64,000 bases of DNA from Tellurirhabdus rosea. Lineage in GTDB: Bacteria; Bacteroidota; Bacteroidia; Cytophagales; Spirosomataceae. The notes under the pieces were generated by a model, which was not told the DNA's origin, ran no database searches, and saw only the letters and a list, made by a program, of their open reading frames with translations. Of the stretch, positions 42,183 to 50,853 are shown piece after piece. The translations under genes and the position numbers were made by a program. Within the stretch, counting starts at the first letter, position 1. Every line of letters begins with the position of its first letter. The stretch covers positions 3,303,501 through 3,367,500 of the forward strand of contig NZ_CP111085.1 of NCBI RefSeq assembly GCF_026278345.1, in the 5' to 3' direction.

Positions 42183-44897
42183 ATGAATACACACACACCG
42201 TTTATTTCTAAACTACTGTTATTGCTCCTCCTGCCAATGGCTGCATTGGCGCAGGTGAATATCACGTATCCAACCAGCCGGATGGTCTTCCAGCGGAATA
42301 ATGCCAATCAGGCGACGTTCCGGGTTGGAGGATTTTACTCGGTCCCCGTAAACCGGGTGGAAGTGCGGGCCATCCCGTTGCAGGGAGGTTCGCCAACGGA
42401 CTGGATGATTCTCCAGAACAACCCGCAGGGCGGTGCCTTTGCGGGGAACATAACGCTCAACGGCGGCTGGTACCAGCTCCAGATTCGGGGCGTTCAGGGC
42501 GAAAACGTCATCAACGGCCCGGCGGTCGATCGGGTTGGGGTCGGCGAAGTCTTTGTCATCGCCGGACAGTCCAACGCGCAGGGATTTGCCAACTATGGCG
42601 GCCCGGGCGCGTCGGACGACCGCGTAAACTGCGTCAATCATATCTACGGAACAGACCAGCCGGAAACCGAGCCGCCTTATCCGACCTTCTCGCATCTGGA
42701 CGCCAATGCGTTCATTTCGCCCCGGGGCGAAGCGGCCTGGTGCTGGGGCTATCTGGGTGACCTCCTGGCTCGCCGTCTGAATGTTCCTATCCTGTTTTTT
42801 AACGCCGCCTGGACCGCTACCGGAATCAAAAGCTGGCGGGAAACCGCCGAAGGGCGGACCGGTTACAGCGTGTACGGCGGATTCTCCTACCCGCAGGGGC
42901 AACCCTACGGCAACCTGAAGCAGACTCTGCAGTTTTATGTCAATTCGGTGGGCGTCAGGGCTGTCCTGTGGCTTCAGGGGGAGAGTGATCACTACGCTAA
43001 CATGTCGCAGGGGGAGTACGTGGACCACCTGCGGGTTCTAATTCAGAAGACCCGGGAGCATAGCGGAAAAAACCTCTCCTGGGTGGTTTGCCGCACTTCT
43101 TACGACGACACGCGCGGGAGCAGCCCGGCCATCCTGGAAGCACAAAACGAAATCATCCGCAGCGTTCCCAATGTATTTGAAGGGCCCAACACGGACCTGA
43201 TTCAGATTCCGCGCTCAGACCCGAATTATTACCCGGGGGATGATGTCCACTTCCGCGGCGGTGGCCTGCTGACGCTCGGACAGGCCTGGTCCGATCAGCT
43301 GAACGATCGCTTCTTTCAGAACTCACAGCCCCACGGTCCGGCCGTCGGCCCCAACCTGTCGATTGGCTGCGCCGGCCTTAACACCCTGGCGCTCAATGTC
43401 AGCGGCACTTCGGGCAACCTGCGCTGGAACACGGGGTCAACGAACGCAACCCTGACCGCCGGTTCGGGTCGGTATTTCGCGACGATTCGGGATGGCAACG
43501 GTAACGTCACCTTCACCGCGCCCTACGAAGTTCCCGCCCGTCCGACGATCTCGCCAAGCGGTCCGACGACAATCTGCGAAGGACAGAACGTGACGCTGAC
43601 CTCCAGCTACCCCAACAGCACCTGGAACGGCTCGACCTCAGGGCGCTCTATCACAACGGGACAGGCCGGGTCGTACGTAGCCAGCACGCGGGACGTGGCC
43701 GGATGCGAATTCGTCTCCGACCCGATTCAGGTGAGCGTCAATCCGCTGCCGCAGTCGCCCACCGCCCGGTCGCTGAACCCGACGCGCTTCTGCGACCGGC
43801 AGTTCACGACGCTGGAGGCTTCCGAAGGCTTCGCCTATACCTGGAACACGGGCGAACGCTCGCGCCAGATTCAGGTGCGCCGGCAGGGCGTTTATACGGT
43901 GAGCGTAACGGACCAGAACGGCTGTACCTCACCCCAATCCAATCCGGTCGAAGTCCGGGTTGACCCATTGCCGAGCCGTCCGGTGATCAGCGCCAGCGGC
44001 CCGACCACCTTCTGCGCCGACCAGAGTGTGACCCTGACGTCGTCGCCCGAAGATGGCTATATCTGGCGCAACGGCCTTACGGGGCGGACTGTTCTGGTTA
44101 ACCAGTCGGGGGATTATGTCGTGCAGACCCGCAACACGTTTGGCTGTCTTTCGGACCCTTCCAACGTTATTTCGGTGCGCGTCAATCCGCTGCCACCCGC
44201 CCCCACGCTGACGGCCGGAGGCGCTACGACCTTCTGTGAAGGCGACCGCGTCACCCTGACCGCCAACAGCCCGTTCCAGGCCATCTGGTCGCGGGGCGAT
44301 ACCGCGCAAAGCATCGTGGCTACCAGCAGCGGCCGGTATGTGGCCCGCGTCCGGGACGGAAACGGTTGTCTGTCGCCCACTTCCTCGGCCATTACGGTGG
44401 ATGTGAAGGCGGTGCCGAGCGTCCCGACAGTGGTGCAGGCGGGAACGTATACCCTTCAGGCTTCCGGATCACTGGCGGGCGATTATTACGAGTGGGAGCG
44501 GTCCAATCAGGTCATTCCGTTTAAGGGACAGGAGATCAAGGCGACCGTCGAAGGCGAGTACCGGGCCCGGGCATTTATCGTTTACGACAAAGGTCTTACC
44601 TGTTTCTCGGCCTTCTCGTCCTCGCGGATGTTCACACCTTTTCTGGAGAACGAAGGGCTTAGCGTTTATCCCAATCCCAGTATAGACAAACGAATCTCGG
44701 TAGAGACCTTCGATAATATCAAAAATGCAACCGTTACGCTTTATACCCTGAACGGACAGCTTGTGCTGACCGAGACGGTCGATGTATTCGACGAACGGAA
44801 ATCGCTCAACCTGTCGATGCTTCCGCCGGGGCATTATATCCTGAATGTCCGGTCGGCAGAATTCAAAGGTTCCAAGCGCCTCATGATCGGTATGTAA
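42183..44897 (+). CDS. T9SS-secreted SGNH/sialate O-acetylesterase-like protein with Ig-like repeats
   Basis: A 904-aa secreted protein. The signal peptide is about residues 1-24 (LLLLLLLPMAALAQ). An N-terminal beta domain comes first; the catalytic SASA-type domain has VFVIAGQSNAQGF (nucleophile Ser), WLQGESDHY and DDVHFRGGG (Asp-His pair). From about residue 445 several Ig-like domains of the CxxxxVTLTSS type follow (GPTTICEGQNVTLTSS, GPTTFCADQSVTLTSS). The end is a type A T9SS sorting domain (VYPNPSIDKRISVETF ... HYILNVRSAEF). It probably deacetylates an extracellular sugar polymer. The next gene is a shorter paralogue. Confidence 0.85.
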   Translation: MNTHTPFISKLLLLLLLPMAALAQVNITYPTSRMVFQRNNANQATFRVGGFYSVPVNRVEVRAIPLQGGSPTDWMILQNNPQGGAFAGNITLNGGWYQLQIRGVQGENVINGPAVDRVGVGEVFVIAGQSNAQGFANYGGPGASDDRVNCVNHIYGTDQPETEPPYPTFSHLDANAFISPRGEAAWCWGYLGDLLARRLNVPILFFNAAWTATGIKSWRETAEGRTGYSVYGGFSYPQGQPYGNLKQTLQFYVNSVGVRAVLWLQGESDHYANMSQGEYVDHLRVLIQKTREHSGKNLSWVVCRTSYDDTRGSSPAILEAQNEIIRSVPNVFEGPNTDLIQIPRSDPNYYPGDDVHFRGGGLLTLGQAWSDQLNDRFFQNSQPHGPAVGPNLSIGCAGLNTLALNVSGTSGNLRWNTGSTNATLTAGSGRYFATIRDGNGNVTFTAPYEVPARPTISPSGPTTICEGQNVTLTSSYPNSTWNGSTSGRSITTGQAGSYVASTRDVAGCEFVSDPIQVSVNPLPQSPTARSLNPTRFCDRQFTTLEASEGFAYTWNTGERSRQIQVRRQGVYTVSVTDQNGCTSPQSNPVEVRVDPLPSRPVISASGPTTFCADQSVTLTSSPEDGYIWRNGLTGRTVLVNQSGDYVVQTRNTFGCLSDPSNVISVRVNPLPPAPTLTAGGATTFCEGDRVTLTANSPFQAIWSRGDTAQSIVATSSGRYVARVRDGNGCLSPTSSAITVDVKAVPSVPTVVQAGTYTLQASGSLAGDYYEWERSNQVIPFKGQEIKATVEGEYRARAFIVYDKGLTCFSAFSSSRMFTPFLENEGLSVYPNPSIDKRISVETFDNIKNATVTLYTLNGQLVLTETVDVFDERKSLNLSMLPPGHYILNVRSAEFKGSKRLMIGM

Positions 44898-44914
44898 CCC
44901 CTTGGGGCTCGTCA

Positions 44915-44955
44915 AACGGCACTTACCCGGTACGCTGGGTAAGTGCCGTTTTGTT
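44915..44955 (+). terminator. Strong terminator between the two esterase paralogues
   Basis: A perfect 14-bp stem (44915-44928 with 44937-44950), loop GGTACGCT, then TTGTTTTT. The second gene therefore needs its own promoter, although none was clear in 44956-45070. Confidence 0.9.
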
Positions 44956-45070
44956 TTTAGGCGGAAAAGAGCAAAATTTGCTGTTTATCAATGGATGTGA
45001 ATCTTTTTTATAGAAGTCTGTGACCGAGGTCGGAGAATACAGTCGTAACCAAGATTGAGACCATCGTACT

Positions 45071-47203
45071 ATGAAAATAAATCTTCCTGCCAGGCTGTTT
45101 ATTCTGGTCAGTTTCCTTCTCACCACCCTCCCTGGATTTTCTCAGATTGCCATTACATACCCCTCCACCCGTGCTGTTTTTCAGCGCGACCGCTCGGACT
45201 TAAGTACGATCTCAATCAACGGAACCTACAGCCAGCCAATCAACCGGGTAGAAGCGCGACTGGTGATGATGGGGCAGGACCAGGGCACCAATACCGACTG
45301 GACCACGATTCAGAACAACCCGCAGGGCGGGATTTTTCAGGGAAATATTACCGGAAAAGGCGGCTGGTACCGGCTGGAAGTCCGGGCGTTTCTGAACACC
45401 ACGCTGGTCGGTCAGGCCGCCATCGACCGCATCGGAATCGGTGAAGTTTTTATCATCACGGGACAGTCCAATGCGCAGGGTTTTCAGGATAAAGGCGCGG
45501 CGGGCGCTTCCGACGACCGGGTTAACACCATCACGTACGACAATACCGTTGCCAATTCGCTGGACGATCCCCCGTCGCCCACGTTCCGGCATCTCGACGC
45601 CGACGCCCTCATCGGCCCGCGCGGACAAAGCGCCTGGTGCTGGGGCATCCTGGGCGACCTCATCGCCCGACAATACAACGTCCCGGTGCTTTTTATCAAC
45701 ACCGCCTGGGCCGGCACAACCATCAAAAGCTGGGAAGACAGCTCAAAAGGCTTACCGGGGAAAAACATCTTCCAGATGGGCACTCCCTTCGAAAATTACC
45801 CGACCGGCATGCCCTACGGAAACCTGCTGATTGCCCTGCGGTACTATGTTTCTCTTCAGGGACTGCGGGCCGTTCTGTGGCAACAGGGCGAAACCGACAA
45901 CGTGCCGCTCCGCGTGACGCAGGAAGAGTACCGCAACAGCATGCAGTACATCATCAACAAAACGCGGGCGGATACCAAGCGCTACCCGGCCTGGATTCTG
46001 GCCCGTTCGTCCTACAACCAGGGCGAAACCAGCCAGGCGGTGATCAATGCGCAGAACGCGGTAATCAACACCTTCAACAACAACGTCTACGCCGGGCCAT
46101 CGACGGATAATCTGCAGGTTCCCCGTCCTGACGGCGTGCACTTCGGCGGCGATGGGCTTCGGCTGCTGGCCGAGGCGTGGTTTGCCAGCATGGATGCCAA
46201 CTTTTTCTCCCGGGCCATTCCCCTGAAGCCGCTGCCTTCGCCGGAGGTGACCGTAACCTGCGACCCGTCCAACCAGGGCCTGACGCTGCGGGTTAAGCCG
46301 GAGATTACGGAAACGGCCAACAACGCAACCATTACCTACCAGTTTCAGGACATTACGTGGAGCAACGGGCAGAAAGGAACAACGCTTTCCGTGACGGCTC
46401 CGGGCAAATACTCCGCCATCGCAAAAGACGAAAAAGGAACGACGTTCATCCTGCCCGAACTGAATGTCACCGGAGCGCTGCAGCCCACCGTACCGGCCCT
46501 GCTGCCGAGCGGCCAGCAGCAGGTGTGCAGTGATTCGGTGCTGACGCTCTCGACCAACTCGCCCGTGGGGAACGCCATCGTCTGGAATACCGGCGTCAAC
46601 GCCCGGACGCTGAAAGTCGGCAATCCCGGCAATTACACGGCGCGGGCAGTCAACGTCTACGGGTGCAGCTCGGCCAGTTCGGCCCCGGTAAGTCTGGTGG
46701 TGCAGCCCAAACTGCCCACGCCCGCCCTGCGTCAGGTAGGCGCGTACACCTTACGGGATACCCTGAACGGCGCCGGCTTCCAGTTCGACTGGCGACTGGG
46801 CAGCCAGCTTATTTCCAACCAGAGCGCGGTTGAGATCAAGGCTCTGCAGCCGGGCCAGTATTCGGCGCGGACCAAAAAGGTGTATACCCTCGGTTCCAGC
46901 AACCTGACCTGTTACTCCAATTTCTCGGCCCCGCTCGATTACCAGCTGCCGGCGGGCAACAAAGGCCTGACAGTGTATCCCAATCCCTCGCCTTCGGGAC
47001 GGGTGGCGGTCGAAACCCGCGAGAACCTGACAAATGCGGAAGTATCGGTGTACACGCTGTTCGGGCAGCATGTCTTTTCGAAGAAGTTCGAGAAGTTTGA
47101 CGCCCGGCAATTCGTCGATCTGTCGGTGCTGCTGCCGGGGCAATACATCATCCAGGTACGCGGGGCAGGGTTCAACCAGTCGAGCCGGATTATGGTCAAG
47201 TAG
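45071..47203 (+). CDS. T9SS-secreted SGNH/sialate O-acetylesterase-like protein, shorter paralogue
   Basis: A 710-aa secreted protein, paralogous to the gene before it along the catalytic part: FIITGQSNAQGF (nucleophile Ser), WQQGETDN and DGVHFGGDGL (Asp-His). The signal peptide is about residues 1-25. Only one or two Ig-like domains lie between the enzyme and the type A T9SS domain (VYPNPSPSGRVAVETRENL ... GQYIIQVRGAGF), against several in the neighbour. The tandem pair probably arose by duplication followed by change in the number of adhesion domains. Likely surface-bound carbohydrate esterase; substrate unknown. Confidence 0.85.
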   Translation: MKINLPARLFILVSFLLTTLPGFSQIAITYPSTRAVFQRDRSDLSTISINGTYSQPINRVEARLVMMGQDQGTNTDWTTIQNNPQGGIFQGNITGKGGWYRLEVRAFLNTTLVGQAAIDRIGIGEVFIITGQSNAQGFQDKGAAGASDDRVNTITYDNTVANSLDDPPSPTFRHLDADALIGPRGQSAWCWGILGDLIARQYNVPVLFINTAWAGTTIKSWEDSSKGLPGKNIFQMGTPFENYPTGMPYGNLLIALRYYVSLQGLRAVLWQQGETDNVPLRVTQEEYRNSMQYIINKTRADTKRYPAWILARSSYNQGETSQAVINAQNAVINTFNNNVYAGPSTDNLQVPRPDGVHFGGDGLRLLAEAWFASMDANFFSRAIPLKPLPSPEVTVTCDPSNQGLTLRVKPEITETANNATITYQFQDITWSNGQKGTTLSVTAPGKYSAIAKDEKGTTFILPELNVTGALQPTVPALLPSGQQQVCSDSVLTLSTNSPVGNAIVWNTGVNARTLKVGNPGNYTARAVNVYGCSSASSAPVSLVVQPKLPTPALRQVGAYTLRDTLNGAGFQFDWRLGSQLISNQSAVEIKALQPGQYSARTKKVYTLGSSNLTCYSNFSAPLDYQLPAGNKGLTVYPNPSPSGRVAVETRENLTNAEVSVYTLFGQHVFSKKFEKFDARQFVDLSVLLPGQYIIQVRGAGFNQSSRIMVK

Positions 47204-47223
47204 CCGCCCGTTAACGTATAGAC

Positions 47224-47258
47224 CGGGTTGCCTGATTCTTCGGGCAACCCGTTTTTTT
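47224..47258 (+). terminator. Terminator upstream of the nuo operon
   Basis: CGGGTTGCC (47224-47232) pairs with GGCAACCCG (47243-47251), followed by TTTTTTT. It separates the esterase gene from nuoA. Confidence 0.9.
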
Positions 47259-47260
47259 TA

Positions 47261-47291
47261 TTGAATTGTCGGCAGGAAAATTGTAAATTTG
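47261..47291 (+). promoter_or_regulatory. Promoter of the nuo operon
   Basis: TTG (47261-47263), a 20-nt spacer, then TAAATTTG (47284-47291): both elements match the Bacteroidota consensus. The predicted start near 47298 leaves an 85-nt leader before nuoA. Confidence 0.7.
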
Positions 47292-47382
47292 AAAGTTGCG
47301 AAACAGTGTCCTGATTTGTGACAGTTGCCAGCGCAGCTATTTGTTTTCGTGCTAAATTGCAACGCGATTTGCAGAATCTGTT

Positions 47383-47754
47383 ATGAACACAACCTATTTG
47401 CCGTCCGATTACCTGCCGGTTTTCATCCAGTTGGGTCTGGCACTGGCTTTCATTGTGGTCACGATGATCGTGACGCACTCCATTGGTCCCAAGCGGAAGA
47501 GCCAGAAAAAAGACGACCCGTTCGAGTGCGGCATTCCTTCGCAGGGTGACGCCCGGACGCCGATTTCCATCAAGTACTTCCTCATTGCCATCCTGTTTGT
47601 TCTGTTTGACGTAGAGGTCATTTTCATGTATCCCTGGGCGGTCAACTTCATGAAGCTGGGCCGCGAAGGATTCATCGAGATGCTGCTCTTCATGGGCCTG
47701 CTGCTGTCGGGCTTCTATTATGTCATTCGCAAGGGCGTTCTGAAGTGGGAATAA
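47383..47754 (+). CDS. nuoA: NADH-quinone oxidoreductase subunit A
   Basis: A 123-aa membrane subunit with three TM helices (about 11-33, 65-86 and 96-117). The conserved loop DPFECGIPSQGDARTPISIK is characteristic of NuoA/ND3 at the quinone-channel entrance. First gene of a nuoABCDEFGHIJ operon; nuoB starts 60 nt downstream. Complex I couples NADH oxidation to proton pumping across the inner membrane. Confidence 0.96.
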   Translation: MNTTYLPSDYLPVFIQLGLALAFIVVTMIVTHSIGPKRKSQKKDDPFECGIPSQGDARTPISIKYFLIAILFVLFDVEVIFMYPWAVNFMKLGREGFIEMLLFMGLLLSGFYYVIRKGVLKWE

Positions 47755-47814
47755 TCCGTGATGGGACGATTTTAAGAAAAAAGTTGTTCTTTTTTCGAAT
47801 CAACTAGTAACCAT

Positions 47815-48360
47815 ATGGCAAGCAACATCAAGTTGGCCGAATCGCCGCCGAGCTACGAAGGACCGGGGTTTCAGGCCACCTCGTTAGATAAAGTAATTGG
47901 TCTGGCTCGGGCAAATTCGCTCTGGCCGCTGCCGTTTGCGACTTCCTGCTGCGGCATCGAGTTTATGGCCACGATGGGGGCGCACTACGACATTGCCCGT
48001 TTCGGTGCCGAACGGCCGAGCTTCTCGCCGCGCCAGGCCGACGTGCTGCTGGTGGCCGGAACGATTGCCAAGAAAATGGCTCCCATTCTGAAGCAGGTTT
48101 ACCTGCAGATGGCCGAACCCCGCTGGGTGATTGCCATCGGCGCCTGCGCTTCGAGCGGCGGTATTTTCGATACCTACAGCGTGTTGCAGGGCATCGACCG
48201 CGTCATTCCGGTGGACGTGTACGTGCCGGGCTGCCCGCCGCGTCCCGAACAGATTCTCGACGGACTGATGCAGGTGCAGGAACTGGCCAAGAACGAATCC
48301 CTGCGCCGCCGCAACGGACCCGAATACCAGAAACTGCTGGAGTCATACCAAATTCAATGA
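47815..48360 (+). CDS. nuoB: NADH-quinone oxidoreductase subunit B
   Basis: A 181-aa peripheral subunit that holds the terminal [4Fe-4S] cluster N2. The ligands are visible: the tandem Cys in TSCCGIEFM, the Cys in GACASSGG and the Cys in VPGCPPRPE. It passes electrons to quinone at the NuoB-NuoD interface. The C-terminal residues QIQ and the stop TGA lie at the edge of the word-repeat element K. Confidence 0.97.
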   Translation: MASNIKLAESPPSYEGPGFQATSLDKVIGLARANSLWPLPFATSCCGIEFMATMGAHYDIARFGAERPSFSPRQADVLLVAGTIAKKMAPILKQVYLQMAEPRWVIAIGACASSGGIFDTYSVLQGIDRVIPVDVYVPGCPPRPEQILDGLMQVQELAKNESLRRRNGPEYQKLLESYQIQ

Positions 48361-48445
48361 TTGAATGACTGAATGATTGAATGAGCGGGCCGCCGCCGCG
48401 GTGATTGGCTTCGCTCAGTTAAATTATTCAATCATTCAGTCATTC
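48356..48445. repeat. Word-repeat hairpin K (GATTGAAT words, 8 nt) inside the nuo operon
   Basis: Arms 48363-48384 and 48424-48445 pair with one mismatch over 22 nt. The words are 8 nt (TGAATGAC/TGAATGAT). The loop carries GGGCCGCCGCCGCGGT and GGCTTCGCTCAGTTA, the shared core. It abuts the nuoB stop and ends 20 nt before nuoC. Confidence 0.92.
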
Positions 48446-48464
48446 TAAATTCAACATTCCAAAA

Positions 48465-48968
48465 ATGCTCACCAACGAGGAAGTTGCCAAAGACCTCATC
48501 CGCCAGTTCGGCGAGGAGGTTTATGACTTTGAGGAACCGCACGGGCTGCTGACGCTTTCAACCACGCGGGAGCAGATTATCCCGCTGCTGCAGTACCTGA
48601 AGGACCATAAATTGTACCAGATCAATTTTCTGACCGACATATGCAGCGTCCATTATCCCGACGACCTGCCGGAGCGCGAATTCTGCGTCGTGTATCACCT
48701 GCACAGCCTGACCCAGAACTTCCGCGTGCGCCTGAAGGTGTTTCTGGCCGAAGCGGATCTGCATATTCCTACGGCAACGACGCTTTATCCGAGTGCCAAC
48801 TGGATGGAGCGGGAAACCTACGACTTCTTTGGCATTCTCTTCGACGGACACCCGAACCTGAAGCGAATCCTGAACATGGAAGACCTCGACTATTTCCCCA
48901 TGCGGAAGCAGTACGAACTCGAAGACCCGACGCGGCAGGACAAAATTGATGCGTTGTTTGGACGATAA
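48465..48968 (+). CDS. nuoC: NADH-quinone oxidoreductase subunit C
   Basis: A 167-aa hydrophilic subunit of the peripheral arm, separate from NuoD as in most bacteria outside Enterobacteria. The 30-kDa-subunit signature is seen in WMERETYDFFGILFDGHPNL, followed by KRILNMEDLD. It ends in a typical DPTRQDKIDALFGR. Start ATG 48465, 20 nt after the end of hairpin K. Confidence 0.96.
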   Translation: MLTNEEVAKDLIRQFGEEVYDFEEPHGLLTLSTTREQIIPLLQYLKDHKLYQINFLTDICSVHYPDDLPEREFCVVYHLHSLTQNFRVRLKVFLAEADLHIPTATTLYPSANWMERETYDFFGILFDGHPNLKRILNMEDLDYFPMRKQYELEDPTRQDKIDALFGR

Positions 48969-48970
48969 AC

Positions 48971-49075
48971 AATGAATGAACGACGGATTGAGGGACGGAG
49001 CGGTCCGCCGCGGCGGTGACTGGCTTCACCTGACAACCTTCAATCAATCAGTCATTCACTCATTCAATCATTAAG
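48971..49075. repeat. Word-repeat hairpin L with shared core, inside the nuo operon
   Basis: Word-like AATGAATGAA/GATTGAGGG at the left faces imperfect TTCAATCAATCAGTCATTCA at the right. The centre has GGTCCGCCGCGGCGGT and GGCTTCACCTGAC, the core also seen in A and K. It begins 3 nt after the nuoC stop and ends about 5 nt before nuoD. The arms are more decayed than elsewhere. Confidence 0.78.
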
Positions 49076-49079
49076 TTGC

Positions 49080-50318
49080 ATGACAACCGAAGAACTTGAA
49101 TTAGCCAATAAAGCCGGCGTTCCGGCACCGGTCGGAGAGGACATTCAGTACGTCAATGAACTGACGACGCTGAACCTCGGCCCGACGCACCCGGCCACGC
49201 ACGGAATCTTCCAGAACGTCCTCCAGATGGACGGGGAGAAAATCGTGTCGGGCGAACAGACCGTCGGATACATCCACCGGGCCTTTGAGAAAATCGCCGA
49301 GCGGCGGCCGTTCTACCAGATCACGACGCTGACCGACCGGATGAACTACTGTTCGTCGCCGATCAACAACATGGGCTGGCACATGACGGTCGAAAAACTG
49401 CTGGGCATCACCGTACCCAAGCGGGCCGAGTACATCCGGGTCATCATGATGGAACTGGCCCGTATTTCGGACCACCTCATCTGTAACGGCATTCTGGGGG
49501 TAGATACGGGCGCCTACACGGGCTTCCTGTACCTGTTCGAGGAGCGTGAAAATATCTACGAAATTTACGAAGAAGTCTGCGGAGCCCGCCTGACGACCAA
49601 CATGGGCCGGATCGGCGGCATGGAACGCGACCTTTCTCCCGAAGCGATTCGGAAGATACGCGCTTTCCTGAAGCGCTTCCCGAAAGTGCTGCGCGAGTTT
49701 GAAAACCTCTTCAACCGCAACCGGATCTTTATGGACCGCGTCATCGACGTTGGGCCTATCTCGGCCGAGCGGGCGCTGGCCTACGGTTTCACGGGTCCGA
49801 ACCTGCGGGCCGCGGGCGTAGACTACGACGTGCGGGTGATGAATCCGTACTCGTCGTACCAGGACTTTGAGTTCGACATTCCGGTCGGGAAGAGCGGCGA
49901 TACCTACGACCGCTTTATGGTCCGGAACGAAGAAATGTGGCAGAGTCTGCGCATCATTGAGCAGGCAATGGAAAACCTGCCGGAAGGACCGTACTTCGCC
50001 GATGCGCCGGAATATTACCTGCCGCCGAAGCAGGAAGTTTACCGCAACATGGAAGCCTTGATCTACCACTTCAAGATCGTCATGGGCGAAATCGATGCTC
50101 CGGCGGGCGAGGTTTACCACGCCGTCGAAGGCGGAAACGGCGAGTTGGGCTTTTACCTCATCAGCGACGGTGGCCGGGCACCTTACCGCCTGCACTTCCG
50201 TCGGCCGTGTTTTATTTATTACCAGGCTTATCCGGAAATGTGCAAAGGGCAGACCCTGTCGGATGCCATTGCCATTATGAGTAGCCTGAACGTGATTGCG
50301 GGCGAACTGGACGCCTGA
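49080..50318 (+). CDS. nuoD: NADH-quinone oxidoreductase subunit D
   Basis: A 412-aa subunit descended from the large subunit of [NiFe] hydrogenases, lining the quinone-reduction cavity with NuoB. The motifs [10 protein letters not shown] (quinone-site His), [11 protein letters not shown] and TDRMNYCSS (Tyr) are present. Start ATG 49080, directly after hairpin L. nuoE begins 25 nt downstream without a hairpin. Confidence 0.97.
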   Translation: MTTEELELANKAGVPAPVGEDIQYVNELTTLNLGPTHPATHGIFQNVLQMDGEKIVSGEQTVGYIHRAFEKIAERRPFYQITTLTDRMNYCSSPINNMGWHMTVEKLLGITVPKRAEYIRVIMMELARISDHLICNGILGVDTGAYTGFLYLFEERENIYEIYEEVCGARLTTNMGRIGGMERDLSPEAIRKIRAFLKRFPKVLREFENLFNRNRIFMDRVIDVGPISAERALAYGFTGPNLRAAGVDYDVRVMNPYSSYQDFEFDIPVGKSGDTYDRFMVRNEEMWQSLRIIEQAMENLPEGPYFADAPEYYLPPKQEVYRNMEALIYHFKIVMGEIDAPAGEVYHAVEGGNGELGFYLISDGGRAPYRLHFRRPCFIYYQAYPEMCKGQTLSDAIAIMSSLNVIAGELDA

Positions 50319-50343
50319 GCCGAATACAACCTGCTGTTAACTT

Positions 50344-50844
50344 ATGACCGCTGAAACTAGAAATACGGTTGAATTTACCCCCGAACGGCTGGAAAAGGCG
50401 AAGGAAATCATCGCCCGCTATCCGGAAGGAAAACAGAAATCGGCCCTGCTGCCGCTGCTGCACCTGTTGCAGGAGCAGGAAGGCTGGACGAGTGTGGAAG
50501 GCATGGACTACGTAGCCCGGATGCTGGATATTCAGCCCATCGAGGTCTACGAAGTAGCCACGTTCTACACCATGTTCCACCTGGAGCCGGTCGGTAAACA
50601 CGTCATCGAATACTGCCGGACGGGTCCGTGCTGCCTGATGGGCGGTGAGGAAGTGTACGATTATCTGAAACAGAAGCTCGGAATCGAAGCCGGACAGACA
50701 ACATCTGACGGCAAATTCACCCTAAAAGAAGTCGAGTGCCTAGCCGCCTGCGGCATGGGTCCGGTCTTCCAGATTCGGGAGCAGTACTACATGCACCTGA
50801 CCCGCGAACGGGTGGACGAGATTATCGCGGAATTGTCTAAATAA
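50344..50844 (+). CDS. nuoE: NADH-quinone oxidoreductase subunit E
   Basis: A 166-aa thioredoxin-like subunit carrying the [2Fe-2S] cluster N1a. The ligands are CRTGPC (two Cys) and ECLAACGM (two Cys). It docks to NuoF in the NADH-input module. nuoF begins 9 nt downstream with no intervening repeat, so the NADH module genes E and F are tightly coupled. Confidence 0.96.
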   Translation: MTAETRNTVEFTPERLEKAKEIIARYPEGKQKSALLPLLHLLQEQEGWTSVEGMDYVARMLDIQPIEVYEVATFYTMFHLEPVGKHVIEYCRTGPCCLMGGEEVYDYLKQKLGIEAGQTTSDGKFTLKEVECLAACGMGPVFQIREQYYMHLTRERVDEIIAELSK

Positions 50845-50853
50845 GCCGTAGCA

